Below are positions 15,603 to 24,911 of a DNA stretch of 64,000 nt, in pieces. The notes under the pieces are model-generated. The model saw only the letters and a list, made by a program, of their open reading frames with translations. It searched no databases and was not told the origin of the DNA. The DNA is from Nocardioides soli. GTDB taxonomy: Bacteria > Actinomycetota > Actinomycetes > Propionibacteriales > Nocardioidaceae. The stretch is taken from the NCBI RefSeq assembly GCF_014191495.1, contig NZ_JACHWR010000002.1:434001-498000 (forward strand), written 5' to 3'. Both the position numbers and the translations under genes were made by a program. Each line of letters starts with the position of its first letter. Positions within the stretch are counted from its first letter, which is position 1.

Positions 15603-17030
15603 TCAGCCGACGCCGGTGATGTCGGCGGCCGCGGCGGCGAGGGGGTCGTCCTTGCGGACGTCGTAGATGTGCCCGGTCTGCGGGCTGAGCAGCACGTCGA
15701 GCGAGGTCCGGGCGACGGTGAAGGAGTCGAGCAGCGAGCCGGGCGGCTCCTGGCCGAAGGCCTTCGTGCGCATCGGGGTGGCGGTCCGCTCGGGGTTGAT
15801 GCAGTTGGCGCGCACCCCGTCGGCGGCCCACTCGTCGGAGAGCGCCTGGGTGAGGTTCACGGTGGCGGCCTTGGCCGAGGAGTAGAGGCTGTAGCCACTG
15901 CGGCCGCGGGTGTAGGAGCTCGACGTGAACAGCAGCAGCGAGCCCTTGGTCTCGCGCAGCAGCGGGAAGAAGACCTGGGCGATGAACACCGGCGCGAGGT
16001 AGTTGACCTCGGTGGCGTTGTAGATCGTCTCCTCGGTCGTGTCGACCAGCTCGCCGCGCGGCAGCACGCCGGCGGTGTTGACGACGTAGTCGACGCGGCC
16101 GGTCTTCTCGAGCACCTGACGCGCCGCCTCGGCGATGTCGGTCCGGCGCTCGACGTGGGTGCCGGTGCTGGACCGGCTGAACGTGAACACGTCGGCGCCC
16201 AGCCTGGTCGCGAGCTCCGCGATGTCGGCGCCGATGCCGTAGCTGCCGCCGAAGACGACCATCGTCCGGCCCGCCAGCGCGTCGCGGTAGGCGCCTTCGT
16301 CGCCCGGCGAGGGCAGGTCGTTGCTGGTCAGCTGGAAGAGCTTGTCGGCGAGGTAGACGTCGATCGGCTCGGTGACCTTCATGTTGCGGTCGTCGCCGTT
16401 GACCACCCAGATCGGGTGGTCGGGCAGGTAGCGGAGCACCACCGTGCAGTCGTCGGTGGCGACGAAGTTCGGGTCGCGGCCGGCCTCGACGTACGCCGCC
16501 TTGATCACCCCCGACCGGAATGCCTGCGGGGTCTGGCCGCGGCGCAGCGCCGCGCGCGGCGGGATCTCGCGGATGGTGTTCTCGTCGCCGACCTCGATGA
16601 TCGTGTCGGCCGAGGGGATGGCGACGTCGACCGCGGGGTAGGAGTCGAGCGCCTCGAAGCACTCCTGGATGATCCGGGCCGAGACGAACGGTCGCACGGC
16701 GTCGTGGAGAAGTACGTAGCAGTCGTCGTCGCCGAGGGCGTCCAGCGCGCGCAGCGTCGTGTCGTTGCGGGTCTCGCCGCCCTCGAGGATCTGGCCGACC
16801 TTGTCGTAGCCGCCCTTCGCGACGATCGCGCGGACCGCGTCGAGGTGGCCCGGCGTCATCATGATCACGATCTCGTCGACCATCGGGTGCTCGTGCAGCG
16901 CGATCAGTGAGTGCTCGAGGATCGTGCGGCCCGCGACCTTGAGCAGCTGCTTGGGGATCTCGAGTCCGATCCGGGCCCCGACGCCTCCGGCGAGCAGGAC
17001 CGCGACGCGACGCTGACGGCTCGAATCCAT
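15603..17030 (-). CDS. Bifunctional CDP-ribitol synthase: cytidylyltransferase fused to short-chain reductase
   Basis: The 475-residue protein joins an IspD/TarI-like cytidylyltransferase (residues 1-235; VLLAGGVGARIGLEIPKQLL, LHDAVRPFVS, VAIPSADTI, RRGQTPQAFR) to a short-chain dehydrogenase (residues 245-475; VVFGGSYGIGADIAEL, NTAGVLPRGEL, catalytic YSLYSSAK). Fused proteins of this layout (Acs1/Bcs1 of Haemophilus) reduce ribulose 5-phosphate to ribitol 5-phosphate and then make CDP-ribitol. Here it would supply the donor for the phosphotransferases at 6710-13193. It is not IspD itself: that enzyme lacks the reductase. Confidence 0.87.
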   Translation of the reverse strand: MDSSRQRRVAVLLAGGVGARIGLEIPKQLLKVAGRTILEHSLIALHEHPMVDEIVIMMTPGHLDAVRAIVAKGGYDKVGQILEGGETRNDTTLRALDALGDDDCYVLLHDAVRPFVSARIIQECFEALDSYPAVDVAIPSADTIIEVGDENTIREIPPRAALRRGQTPQAFRSGVIKAAYVEAGRDPNFVATDDCTVVLRYLPDHPIWVVNGDDRNMKVTEPIDVYLADKLFQLTSNDLPSPGDEGAYRDALAGRTMVVFGGSYGIGADIAELATRLGADVFTFSRSSTGTHVERRTDIAEAARQVLEKTGRVDYVVNTAGVLPRGELVDTTEETIYNATEVNYLAPVFIAQVFFPLLRETKGSLLLFTSSSYTRGRSGYSLYSSAKAATVNLTQALSDEWAADGVRANCINPERTATPMRTKAFGQEPPGSLLDSFTVARTSLDVLLSPQTGHIYDVRKDDPLAAAAADITGVG

Positions 17031-17165
17031 GCCGGATAGTGTCGCAGACGGGCCGTGGCGGGCCCGTGGTGCCCGTGCGGGCCGCAGCGCCCACCTCCGT
17101 TACAGTGCCACCCGGACTGAACGGGGCGCGTGGCACCGTCGGACGACGCCCGGGAGGTGTGGCAC

Positions 17166-18281
17166 GTGAGCGATGGCGTGGACCTGCTCCTGCCCGCAGG
17201 CACCCGTCTCGTCCACATCGGGCCGCACAAGACCGGCAGCACCGCGGTGCAGGTGGCCTTCCACGAGGCCCGCGAGCAGCTGTCCGCCCACGGCGTCCAC
17301 TACGCCGGCGCCGGACGTCGGCCGCGGCTCGCCGGCTGGTCGATCGGCCTGGCCGGCAAGAAGTACGGCGTGGCGCGCCCCCCGATCCAGCACTGGGAGG
17401 GTTTGGTCGCCGAGGTCGAGGCGGCCGGCGACCAGCGGGTCTGCATCTCCAACGAGGACTTCGGGCGGGCCACCAAGGAGCAGCGACAGCGGATCGTCGA
17501 CGAGCTCGGCGGTGACCGCGTGCACGTGGTGGCCGTCGCCCGGCGCCTCGACTCCTATCTGCCCTCGCAGTGGCAGGAGCGGGTGAAGGCCGGCGTGACG
17601 CTCTCCTGGGAGGAGTGGCTGCGGATCGTCCTCGACCGCGACGCCGACGAGCGCCACTACGAGCGCATGAACGTCTGGCGCGCCCACGACGTCGGCCGCC
17701 TGCTGCGCAACTGGAGCGAGGTCGTCGGGCCGGAGCGGATCACCCTGATCGTCAACGACGGCGCGGACCGCACCCTGCTGCCCCGCACCTTCGAGCGTCT
17801 GCTCGGACTGCCCGAGGGGCTGCTCGCCCCCGACCCGTCGCAGTCGAACCCGAGCCTGTCGTGGGCCGAGGTCGAGCTGGTGCGGGCGGCCCACCGCGCC
17901 TTCGAGGAGCTCGGGGTCGACCGCCGCGAGCGCGACCCGTGGACCGCCGCCGCCCTGGTCCGCCACCTCCAGGGTGTCGATCTGCCGCGGGCCACGCCGA
18001 CGACCCCGCCGTTCCCGGAGTGGGCGGCCGAGCAGGTGCGCGAGATCGGCGCCGAGCGGGCCCGAGCGGTGCGCGAGTCCGCGGTCCGGGTGATCGGGTC
18101 GCCCGACGCCCTGCTGGCGCGCGAGCCGCTGCCGGTCGGCCCGGTCGACGTACCGCCCGCGCTGCCGCAGGCCGCCGTCGCCGTCGCCGTGCAGGCGCTG
18201 GTGCGGGCGACCGTCGAGCGACTCCCCGACCTGCTCAAGGACGACACCACGCCGAACCACGAGGAGCATCGAGATGCGTGA
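17166..18281 (+). CDS. Sulfotransferase-like P-loop protein (third of three)
   Basis: The 371-residue product starts with LVHIGPHKTGSTAVQVAF, the P-loop form typical of bacterial sulfotransferase-like proteins, followed by RVCISNEDFGRAT and a VVAVARRLDSYLPSQWQE segment in the place of the second PAPS motif. I chose GTG 17166 over GTG 17130 because GGGAGGTG precedes it at the right distance. The gene is divergent from the CDP-ribitol synthase with a 135-bp gap and overlaps the LicD gene by 8 bp, so it is coupled with LicD. Enzymatic activity is unproven. Confidence 0.72.
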   Translation: MSDGVDLLLPAGTRLVHIGPHKTGSTAVQVAFHEAREQLSAHGVHYAGAGRRPRLAGWSIGLAGKKYGVARPPIQHWEGLVAEVEAAGDQRVCISNEDFGRATKEQRQRIVDELGGDRVHVVAVARRLDSYLPSQWQERVKAGVTLSWEEWLRIVLDRDADERHYERMNVWRAHDVGRLLRNWSEVVGPERITLIVNDGADRTLLPRTFERLLGLPEGLLAPDPSQSNPSLSWAEVELVRAAHRAFEELGVDRRERDPWTAAALVRHLQGVDLPRATPTTPPFPEWAAEQVREIGAERARAVRESAVRVIGSPDALLAREPLPVGPVDVPPALPQAAVAVAVQALVRATVERLPDLLKDDTTPNHEEHRDA

Positions 18282-19956
18282 CCTGCTCCGGCGTGGCCGG
18301 GCTCGCGGGCCCGAGGCACCGGCCGCCGTCGGGATGGTCGAGGAGTTCTCCCACGAGCAGGTGCTCGGCTGGGTCTCCGTGCCCGCCGCGGCGGCGCCGA
18401 CCCGGGTCGACCTCTTCCTCGGACCGCTCAAGGTGAGCTCGACGTACGCCACGGCCGACGGCGCGATGTCGCAGGCGTCGGCGAAGAAGCGCACCAAGAC
18501 GCCGTCGCTGCGCCCGCCGCGCGGCGACCGCCGCAACAGCCGGGCCCAGATCCGCACGTTCTCGTTCAAGATCCACAGCCTCTGGACCTACGCCAAGCGC
18601 GGCTCGCGCCTCCGGGTCGAGGTGGACGGCCGGCCGCTGCCGATCCACGGGCACGGCATGTTCGTGAAGGCGCCTCACAGCGGCGAGCACGACCCGAAGC
18701 TGCTGGAGGAGCGGCTCGGGTCGGGCTGGGTGCTGGCGCGCACCGGCATGGTGCAGCTGTCCAAGCAGCTCAACACCGAGTGGCAGGCGGCCGTCATGGA
18801 CCTCTACACCGCGGTCCGCACGATCGTGCGGGAGGAGCACGGCTACGACCTGTTCCTCACGTTCGGCACCCTCCTCGGCGCGGTCCGCGAGGGCGGCTAC
18901 ATCGGGCACGACAACGACTTCGACGTCGCTTACGTCTCGCGGGCGCGCACCGGCCCGGAGGCGGCCGCGGAGCTGGTGGCTCTCGGACGCACCCTGCTCG
19001 ACCGCGGCTACCGCGTCGAGGCGATGAGCTCGTGCCTCCACATCGTCGACGCGGAGCGGTCCAAGTACCGCATCGACATCTTCCACACCTACCTCGACGC
19101 CGACGGCGAGCTGCGACACCCGTTCGGGTACGCCGGCACCACCCCGGTCACCGAGCGCGAGTGGCAGGGCACCCGCGAGATCGACTTCTCCGGCGGCCGC
19201 GCCCTGGTGCCCGTGCGCGCCGAGGAGCTGCTCGCCGCGCTGTACGGCGACGACTGGCGTCGGCCCAAGACCGGCTTCGACTGGAAGATCGAGCGGCGCG
19301 GCGAGGACGAGGCCGGACAGCTCACCCCCGCCCAGCGCACCACCGTCTACTGGGCCGACTACTACGCGCACAACGGCCACACCGAGGGCTCGTCGTTCGC
19401 GCAGTTCGTGCAGGACCGCCCCGACACCCCCGGCACGGTCGTCGACATCGGCTGCGGCGACGGCCGCGACTCCTTCTACTTCGGCTCGGTCGGCCGCACG
19501 GTCGTCGCGCTGGACCGCTCCGACGTCGGCGTCGCCCATGCCCGCGACCGCGCTCTCGGCGCCGGGCTCGGTGACCGGATGACCTTCGAGGTCTGCGACC
19601 TCGGCGACGCGGCCGGTCTCGGCGAGGTCCTCGACCGGGTCGACGGCCCGGTGCTCTACTACACCCGCTTCGTGCTGCACGCGATCACCGAGGACGTGCA
19701 GCAGACCCTGCTCGACGTCCTCGGCGCCAAGGCCGCGCCCGGCGACGTGCTCGCGGCGGAGTTCCGCACCGACAAGGACGCCAAGCTCCAGAAGGCGCAC
19801 CCCAAGCACTACCGCCGTTACCAGAGCGCCGAGGAGTTCCTGGCCGACCTGCGCCGGCGCGGCTGGGAGATCGTCCACGAGGTCGAGTCCGACGGACTCG
19901 CCCCGTGGGGCACCGAGGACCCGGTGCTCTGCCGCGTGATCGCCCGCCGCGTCTGA
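18274..19956 (+). CDS. LicD-family phosphotransferase fused to SAM-dependent methyltransferase
   Basis: The 560-residue protein has three parts. Residues 1-180 are unassigned. Residues 185-340 are a LicD nucleotidyltransferase-fold domain with FLTFGTLLGAVREGGYIGH and the metal-binding DND-x-D at 213-217. Residues 360-560 are a class I methyltransferase with VVDIGCGDGRDS at 389-400. LicD enzymes move phosphocholine or a similar phospho-group from a CDP donor to teichoic acid or glycan. The fused methyltransferase could modify the transferred group or the polymer. The start overlaps the sulfotransferase gene by 8 bp. Confidence 0.85.
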   Translation: MRDLLRRGRARGPEAPAAVGMVEEFSHEQVLGWVSVPAAAAPTRVDLFLGPLKVSSTYATADGAMSQASAKKRTKTPSLRPPRGDRRNSRAQIRTFSFKIHSLWTYAKRGSRLRVEVDGRPLPIHGHGMFVKAPHSGEHDPKLLEERLGSGWVLARTGMVQLSKQLNTEWQAAVMDLYTAVRTIVREEHGYDLFLTFGTLLGAVREGGYIGHDNDFDVAYVSRARTGPEAAAELVALGRTLLDRGYRVEAMSSCLHIVDAERSKYRIDIFHTYLDADGELRHPFGYAGTTPVTEREWQGTREIDFSGGRALVPVRAEELLAALYGDDWRRPKTGFDWKIERRGEDEAGQLTPAQRTTVYWADYYAHNGHTEGSSFAQFVQDRPDTPGTVVDIGCGDGRDSFYFGSVGRTVVALDRSDVGVAHARDRALGAGLGDRMTFEVCDLGDAAGLGEVLDRVDGPVLYYTRFVLHAITEDVQQTLLDVLGAKAAPGDVLAAEFRTDKDAKLQKAHPKHYRRYQSAEEFLADLRRRGWEIVHEVESDGLAPWGTEDPVLCRVIARRV

Positions 19957-19967
19957 CCCCGGTCCGT

Positions 19968-19988
19968 GTGACCCACCCCACGGGTCAC
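19968..19988 (+). terminator. Short stem-loop after the wall-polymer cluster
   Basis: GTGACCC pairs with GGGTCAC across 7 bases, starting 12 bp after the LicD stop. It could end transcription of the cluster before the pantothenate operon. The stem is short and there is no U-run. Confidence 0.4.
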
Positions 19989-20132
19989 GCCGGTTTCCGG
20001 GTCGTGAGCCGCGGCGTACGCTCACAGCGTCAGCATCCACCTGGATCATTGAACAACGTCCGGTACCCACCCCGGCCCGCACGGACCTCGGTCCGGCGGG
20101 TGGTCGGCGGGACTGGAACGAAAGGTTCTCTC

Positions 20133-21050
20133 ATGACGCACCACTCCGGGGAGACCGCGCTGCGCGTGGGCGTGGTCGGCGCGGGTCGGGTCGGCGCCGT
20201 GCTCGCGGCCGCGCTGGGCGCCGCGGGCCACCACATCGTGGCCGCCGCCGGTGAGTCCGACGCCTCCCGCGCCCGCATCGCCGATCTGTTGCCGGGGGTC
20301 GCAACGCGGAAGCCGACCGCCGTGGCGCGCGACTGCGACCTGCTGCTGCTGACGGTCCCCGACGACATGCTCGGCAACGTCGTCACCACGCTCAGCGACG
20401 CTGGCGCCATCCGGCTCGGACAGTACGTCGTGCACACCTCCGGCCGGCACGGCCTCGACGTGCTGGCGCCTGCGGCCGCCGTCGGCGCGCGGGTCGCCGC
20501 GATGCACCCCGCGATGACGTTCACCGGCACCGCCGTCGACCTCGACCGCCTGTCCGGAACCGTCTTCGGCCTCACCGCCGGCCCCGACGAGCGCCTGTTC
20601 GTCGAGGCGCTGGTGGCCGACCTCCTCGGACGCCCCACCTGGGTGCCCGAGGAGATGCGCACGCTGTACCACGCCGGCCTCGCACACGGCGCCAACCACC
20701 TCGTCACGCTCGTCACCCAGGCGATGGAGCTGCTTGCCGCCGCCGGCTCCGACGACCCCGCCGGCACGCTCCGCCCGCTGCTGACCGCCGCGCTCGACAA
20801 CGCCCTCGAGCAGGGCGACGCCGCGCTGACCGGGCCGATCGTCCGCGGCGACGTCAACACCGTGCGCGCCCATCTCGCCGAGATCCGCGCCAACGCGCCG
20901 CTCACGCTGACCTCGTACGTCGCGCTGGCCCGCGCCACCCTGGGCCGGGCCGTGACCGACGGCCGGGTGCTGCCGATCCGCGCCGCCGCGATCACCCGGG
21001 TGCTCGACGAGGCGGAGCGCGCTGCCGCGCGCACGCCGACCCACCGATGA
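20133..21050 (+). CDS. Rossmann-fold DUF2520 protein
   Basis: The 305-residue protein opens with a dinucleotide-binding motif, [19 protein letters not shown], and continues with [12 protein letters not shown], the HPAMTF segment and a helical C-terminal DUF2520 domain ([19 protein letters not shown]). The architecture resembles ketopantoate or pyrroline carboxylate reductases. Homologues sit directly before panC in actinobacteria (Rv3603c position). A reductase role in pantothenate synthesis, perhaps supplying pantoate, is a plausible inference but unproven. The start overlaps nothing; the stop overlaps panC in ATGA. Confidence 0.8.
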   Translation: MTHHSGETALRVGVVGAGRVGAVLAAALGAAGHHIVAAAGESDASRARIADLLPGVATRKPTAVARDCDLLLLTVPDDMLGNVVTTLSDAGAIRLGQYVVHTSGRHGLDVLAPAAAVGARVAAMHPAMTFTGTAVDLDRLSGTVFGLTAGPDERLFVEALVADLLGRPTWVPEEMRTLYHAGLAHGANHLVTLVTQAMELLAAAGSDDPAGTLRPLLTAALDNALEQGDAALTGPIVRGDVNTVRAHLAEIRANAPLTLTSYVALARATLGRAVTDGRVLPIRAAAITRVLDEAERAAARTPTHR

Positions 21051-21949
21051 CGACTCCCACCCTCGCGTCCACACGCGCCGAGCTCGCGAGCCTGCTCGCG
21101 GACTCCCGCGCGGGCGGTCGGCCCGTCGGCCTCGTGCCGACCATGGGCGCGCTGCACGAGGGCCACGCCAGCCTGATCCGAGCCGCGCGGGAGCGGGTGG
21201 CCCGAGATGGCGAGAGGGGGCCGGTCGTCGTCTCGATCTTCGTGAACCCGCTCCAGTTCGGGGCCGGCGAGGACCTCGACCGCTATCCCCGCACGCTCGC
21301 CGCCGACCTCGAGGTGTGCGCCCGCGAGGGCGTCGACATCGTCTTCGCGCCGAGCGTCGAGGAGGTCTACCCCGGCGGCGCCCCGCAGGTCGTCGTCGAG
21401 CCCGGCCCGGTGGCCGACCTGCTCGAGGGGCGGACCCGGCCCGGCCACTTCCGCGGCGTGCTCACCGTCGTCGCGAAGCTGTTCGGGCTGGTGCGCCCCG
21501 ACGTCGCCGTCTTCGGCCAGAAGGACTACCAGCAGCTGGTGCTGGTGCGCCGGATGGTGCTCGACCTGAACATGGGCGTCGAGGTCGTCGGTGCCCCGAC
21601 CGTCCGCGAGGCCGACGGGCTCGCGCTGTCCAGCCGCAACCGCTACCTCGACGCCGAGCAGCGGGACGCCGCGACCGCGCTCAGCCGGCTGCTCCGGGTC
21701 GCGCAGCACGCCGCGGAGTACGGCCCGGCCAGCGCCCTGGCCGCCGCCCGCGCCGAGCTGCGCGCCGCCCAGGGGGTGGACCTCGACTACCTGGTGGTCA
21801 CCGACCCCGACCTGGGCGAGCTGCCGCCCCACGTACCTCCCGGGACCGAGGCCCGGATCCTGGTGGCCGCCCGCGTCGGCACCACCCGGCTGATCGACAA
21901 CCTGCCGCTCGTGATCGGACGGGTGGCCGCAACCGAGGAGGAGTCCTGA
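21047..21949 (+). CDS. panC: Pantothenate synthetase
   Basis: The 300-residue enzyme joins pantoate and beta-alanine using ATP. It has [15 protein letters not shown] (HIGH-type nucleotide motif), [22 protein letters not shown], the FGQKDYQQL segment and LSSRNRYL, the KMSKS-equivalent loop. The length is normal for the family. It is the second gene of an overlapping run DUF2520-panC-panD. Confidence 0.96.
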   Translation: MTTPTLASTRAELASLLADSRAGGRPVGLVPTMGALHEGHASLIRAARERVARDGERGPVVVSIFVNPLQFGAGEDLDRYPRTLAADLEVCAREGVDIVFAPSVEEVYPGGAPQVVVEPGPVADLLEGRTRPGHFRGVLTVVAKLFGLVRPDVAVFGQKDYQQLVLVRRMVLDLNMGVEVVGAPTVREADGLALSSRNRYLDAEQRDAATALSRLLRVAQHAAEYGPASALAAARAELRAAQGVDLDYLVVTDPDLGELPPHVPPGTEARILVAARVGTTRLIDNLPLVIGRVAATEEES

Positions 21950-22368
21950 TGCTCCGCACGATGATGAAGAGCAAGATCCACCGCGCCACGGTGACCCAGG
22001 CCGACCTGCACTACGTCGGCTCGGTCACCGTCGACGAGGACCTGCTCGACGCGGCCGACCTGCTGCCCGGTGAGCTCGTGCATATCGTCGACATCACCAA
22101 CGGCGCCCGGCTCGAGACCTACACGATCGCGGGGGAGCGCGGCTCCGGGGTGATCGGCATCAACGGCGCGGCGGCCCGCCTCGTGCACCCCGGCGACCTG
22201 GTCATCCTGATCGGCTACGGCCAGATGGAGACCGCCGAGGCCAGGGAGCACCAGCCGCACGTGGTCTTCGTCGACGCCGACAACCGGATCCTGGCGACCG
22301 GCTTCGACCCGGCCGAGGCGGTCGACGGCTCGGGCCTGACGCGCGGCGACCGACTCGCCAACCGGTAG
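21949..22368 (+). CDS. panD: Aspartate 1-decarboxylase proenzyme
   Basis: The 139-residue proenzyme makes beta-alanine for PanC. The self-cleavage site is Gly24-Ser25 in HYVGSVTVD, which yields the pyruvoyl group. [13 protein letters not shown] and [23 protein letters not shown] are family hallmarks. The start shares one base with the panC stop (TGATG). The C-terminal tail of about 20 residues is slightly longer than in E. coli and may be disordered. Confidence 0.96.
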   Translation: MLRTMMKSKIHRATVTQADLHYVGSVTVDEDLLDAADLLPGELVHIVDITNGARLETYTIAGERGSGVIGINGAAARLVHPGDLVILIGYGQMETAEAREHQPHVVFVDADNRILATGFDPAEAVDGSGLTRGDRLANR

Positions 22369-22377
22369 CCTTCGCCA

Positions 22378-24036
22378 GTGCCCACCGCCCCCGTCCGACG
22401 TGTGCCCGGGCGCCTGCTCGCCCCGGCACCCGGCTGGACCACCACCGCCGACGTCGTCGTCGTCGGCTCCGGTATCGCGGGGCTGACGGCCGCACTGCGA
22501 CTGCGGGGACAGGTCGGGAAGATCCTGGTCGTCACCAAGGACGTGCTCGCGGCCGGCTCGACCCAGTGGGCCCAGGGTGGCATCGCCGCGGCGCTCGGCC
22601 CGGGGGACACGCCCGCCGAGCACCTCGTCGACACCCTGGTCGCCGGGGCCGGCGCCTGCGACCGCGACGCGGTCGAGGTGCTGGTGACCGAGGGGCCGGA
22701 CGCCGTACGCGAGCTGATCGCCCTGGGCACCAACTTCGACCACGACCCGAACGGCGAGCTCTCGCTGACCCGCGAGGGCGGCCACCACCGCGACCGGATC
22801 GCCCACGCCGGCGGCGACGCCACGGGCGCCGAGATCCAGCGGGCGCTGATCGCCGCGATCGCGCAGACTCCGGAGATCGAGGTCATCCAGCACGCGCTCG
22901 CCGTCGACCTCCTGCTCGCCGACGACGGCGGGGTCGCGGGCCTCACGCTGCACGTGATGGGCGAGGGCCAGCGCGACGGCGTCGGGGCCGTGCTGTGCCG
23001 CGCGGTCGTGCTCGCCAGCGGCGGCCTCGGCCAGGTCTTCGCCCAGACGACCAACCCGTCGGTCTCGACCGGCGACGGCATGGCGGTGGCGCTGCGCGCC
23101 GGCGCGGTGCTGCGCGACCTGGAGTTCGTGCAGTTCCACCCGACGGTGATGTACCTCGGCGCCGACTCGCGCGGCCAGCAGCCGCTGATCTCCGAGGCGG
23201 TGCGCGGCGAGGGCGGCTTCCTCGTCGACTGGGACGGCGACCGCCTCATGCAGGGCGTCCACGAGCTCGGCGACCTGGCCCCGCGCGACGTCGTCGCGAA
23301 GGCGATCACCCGCCGCATGGACGAGACCGGCAAGCCGCACCTGTGGCTCGACGCCCGGCACCTGGGCCGCGCCTTCTGGGAGCGGCGGTTCCCGACGATC
23401 CTCGCGACCTGCCGCCGCCACGGCGTCGACCCGGTCACCGACCTGATCCCGGTCGCCCCGGCCTGCCACTACGCCTCCGGCGGGGTGCGCACCGACCTGT
23501 GGGGACGCAGCAACGTCCCGGGCCTCTACGCCACCGGCGAGGTCGCCTGCTCCGGCGTCCACGGCGCCAACCGGCTCGCCTCCAACTCCCTGCTCGAGGG
23601 GCTGGTCTTCTCGCGGCGGATCGCGACCGTGCTGCCCGAGGAGCTGCGCCCGCTGCGGCCGCCCGCGCCCGACACCCGCACGGCCGGCCTGGTGCCGGGC
23701 GAGGTGCGCCGGGAGCTCCAGGAGGTGATGACCGCGCGCGCCGGGGTGCTGCGCAGCGCCGACGGGCTCGCCGACGGGCTCGGCCACCTCGACAAGCTCG
23801 CCGGCGTCGCGGCCGAGAGCGTCGACCAGGAGTCCTGGGAGACCACCAACCTGCTCACGATCAGCACCGCGCTCGCCGACGCCGCCGCGCTGCGCGAGGA
23901 GACCCGCGGGTCGCACTGGCGGGAGGACTTCCCCGAGCGCGACGACGCCCGTTTCGCCGGCCACCTCGACGTCGTGATGCGCGACGGCGCGAGCACGCTG
24001 GCCTTCACCCCGGCCCCAGCCACGGACGGAGCCTGA
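22378..24036 (+). CDS. nadB: L-aspartate oxidase
   Basis: This 552-residue FAD enzyme oxidises aspartate to iminoaspartate for quinolinate synthesis. It has the FAD motif VVVGSGIAGLTAALRL, STQWAQGGIAAALGPGD, VLASGGLGQVF, the active-site stretch HYASGGVRTD and ANRLASNSLLEGLVF. A GTG start lies 9 bp after panD. No nadA (quinolinate synthase) is seen in the window, so the pathway is completed elsewhere. Confidence 0.94.
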   Translation: MPTAPVRRVPGRLLAPAPGWTTTADVVVVGSGIAGLTAALRLRGQVGKILVVTKDVLAAGSTQWAQGGIAAALGPGDTPAEHLVDTLVAGAGACDRDAVEVLVTEGPDAVRELIALGTNFDHDPNGELSLTREGGHHRDRIAHAGGDATGAEIQRALIAAIAQTPEIEVIQHALAVDLLLADDGGVAGLTLHVMGEGQRDGVGAVLCRAVVLASGGLGQVFAQTTNPSVSTGDGMAVALRAGAVLRDLEFVQFHPTVMYLGADSRGQQPLISEAVRGEGGFLVDWDGDRLMQGVHELGDLAPRDVVAKAITRRMDETGKPHLWLDARHLGRAFWERRFPTILATCRRHGVDPVTDLIPVAPACHYASGGVRTDLWGRSNVPGLYATGEVACSGVHGANRLASNSLLEGLVFSRRIATVLPEELRPLRPPAPDTRTAGLVPGEVRRELQEVMTARAGVLRSADGLADGLGHLDKLAGVAAESVDQESWETTNLLTISTALADAAALREETRGSHWREDFPERDDARFAGHLDVVMRDGASTLAFTPAPATDGA

Positions 24037-24911
24037 TGCCCACCCCGTACGACGACGAGCTGCGCGCCGCCGGACTCGACCCCGACGCGGTGCTCGCCCA
24101 GATCCGCGCCGCACTGGCCGAGGACCTGCCCGGGGACGACGTCACGAGCGTCGCCACGATCTCGACCGAGGCCCGGGGGAGCGGCGTCTTCGCCGCCCGC
24201 GAGGCCGGTGTGGTCGCGGGCCTGGGCGTCGCCGCGCTGGTCTTCCACGAGGTCATGGGCGACGCCGTCGAGGTCACCGACCGGGTCGCCGACGGCACCC
24301 GGGTGGTGCCGGGCGACGTCGTCATGCGCGTGTCCGGCCCGACCCGCGGGCTGCTCACCGCCGAGCGCACCGCGCTCAACTACGCCAGCCACCTCTCGGG
24401 CGTCGCGACCGCCACCTCGCACTGGGTCGACGCGCTCGCCGGCACCCGCGCCCGGGTGCTCGACACCCGCAAGACACTGCCGACCTTCCGCGCGCTGCAG
24501 AAGTACGCCGTGCGCTGCGGCGGCGGCGTCAACCACCGGTTCAGCCTCAGCGACCGGGCGATGGTGAAGGACAACCACGTGGTCGCGGCCGGCGGCGTGG
24601 TGCCGGCGTACGACGCGGTGCGGGCGGCGTACCCGGACCTGCGGGTCGAGGTCGAGGTCACCGACCTCGACGAGCTGCGCGAGCTGCTCGAGGCGGGCTG
24701 CACCGAGATCCTGCTCGACAACATGGACTCCGCGACGATGGCCGAGGCGGTGCGCATCGCCGGGGGCCGGGCGACGCTCGAGGCCTCCGGGGGCCTGACG
24801 ATCGAGCGGGCCCGGGAGGTCGCCGAGACCGGCGTCGACTTCATCTCGGTCGGCGCGCTCACCCACTCGGTCAAGGTCTTCGACCTCGGGCTCGACCTGT
24901 CGGAGGGTTGA
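24036..24911 (+). CDS. nadC: Nicotinate-nucleotide pyrophosphorylase (quinolinate phosphoribosyltransferase)
   Basis: The 291-residue enzyme converts quinolinate and PRPP to nicotinate mononucleotide. Motifs include ALAEDLPGDDVTS, DTRKTLPTFRALQKYAV, RCGGGVNHRFSLSD and the barrel ends EILLDNMD and LEASGGLTIERA. The ATG shares one base with the nadB stop. With nadB it forms the de novo NAD segment inside a pan/coa operon. Confidence 0.95.
   Translation: MPTPYDDELRAAGLDPDAVLAQIRAALAEDLPGDDVTSVATISTEARGSGVFAAREAGVVAGLGVAALVFHEVMGDAVEVTDRVADGTRVVPGDVVMRVSGPTRGLLTAERTALNYASHLSGVATATSHWVDALAGTRARVLDTRKTLPTFRALQKYAVRCGGGVNHRFSLSDRAMVKDNHVVAAGGVVPAYDAVRAAYPDLRVEVEVTDLDELRELLEAGCTEILLDNMDSATMAEAVRIAGGRATLEASGGLTIERAREVAETGVDFISVGALTHSVKVFDLGLDLSEG

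Noticed and set aside
15603..17030. Gene considered as ispD of the isoprenoid pathway
   Set aside because: The fused C-terminal short-chain reductase and wall-polymer neighbours point to CDP-ribitol synthesis.
13190..18281. Three sulfotransferase-like genes considered as kinases because of their P-loops
   Set aside because: Each has the sulfotransferase-type 5' loop, and the first two also have the RxPxE/V second motif; kinase motifs are absent.
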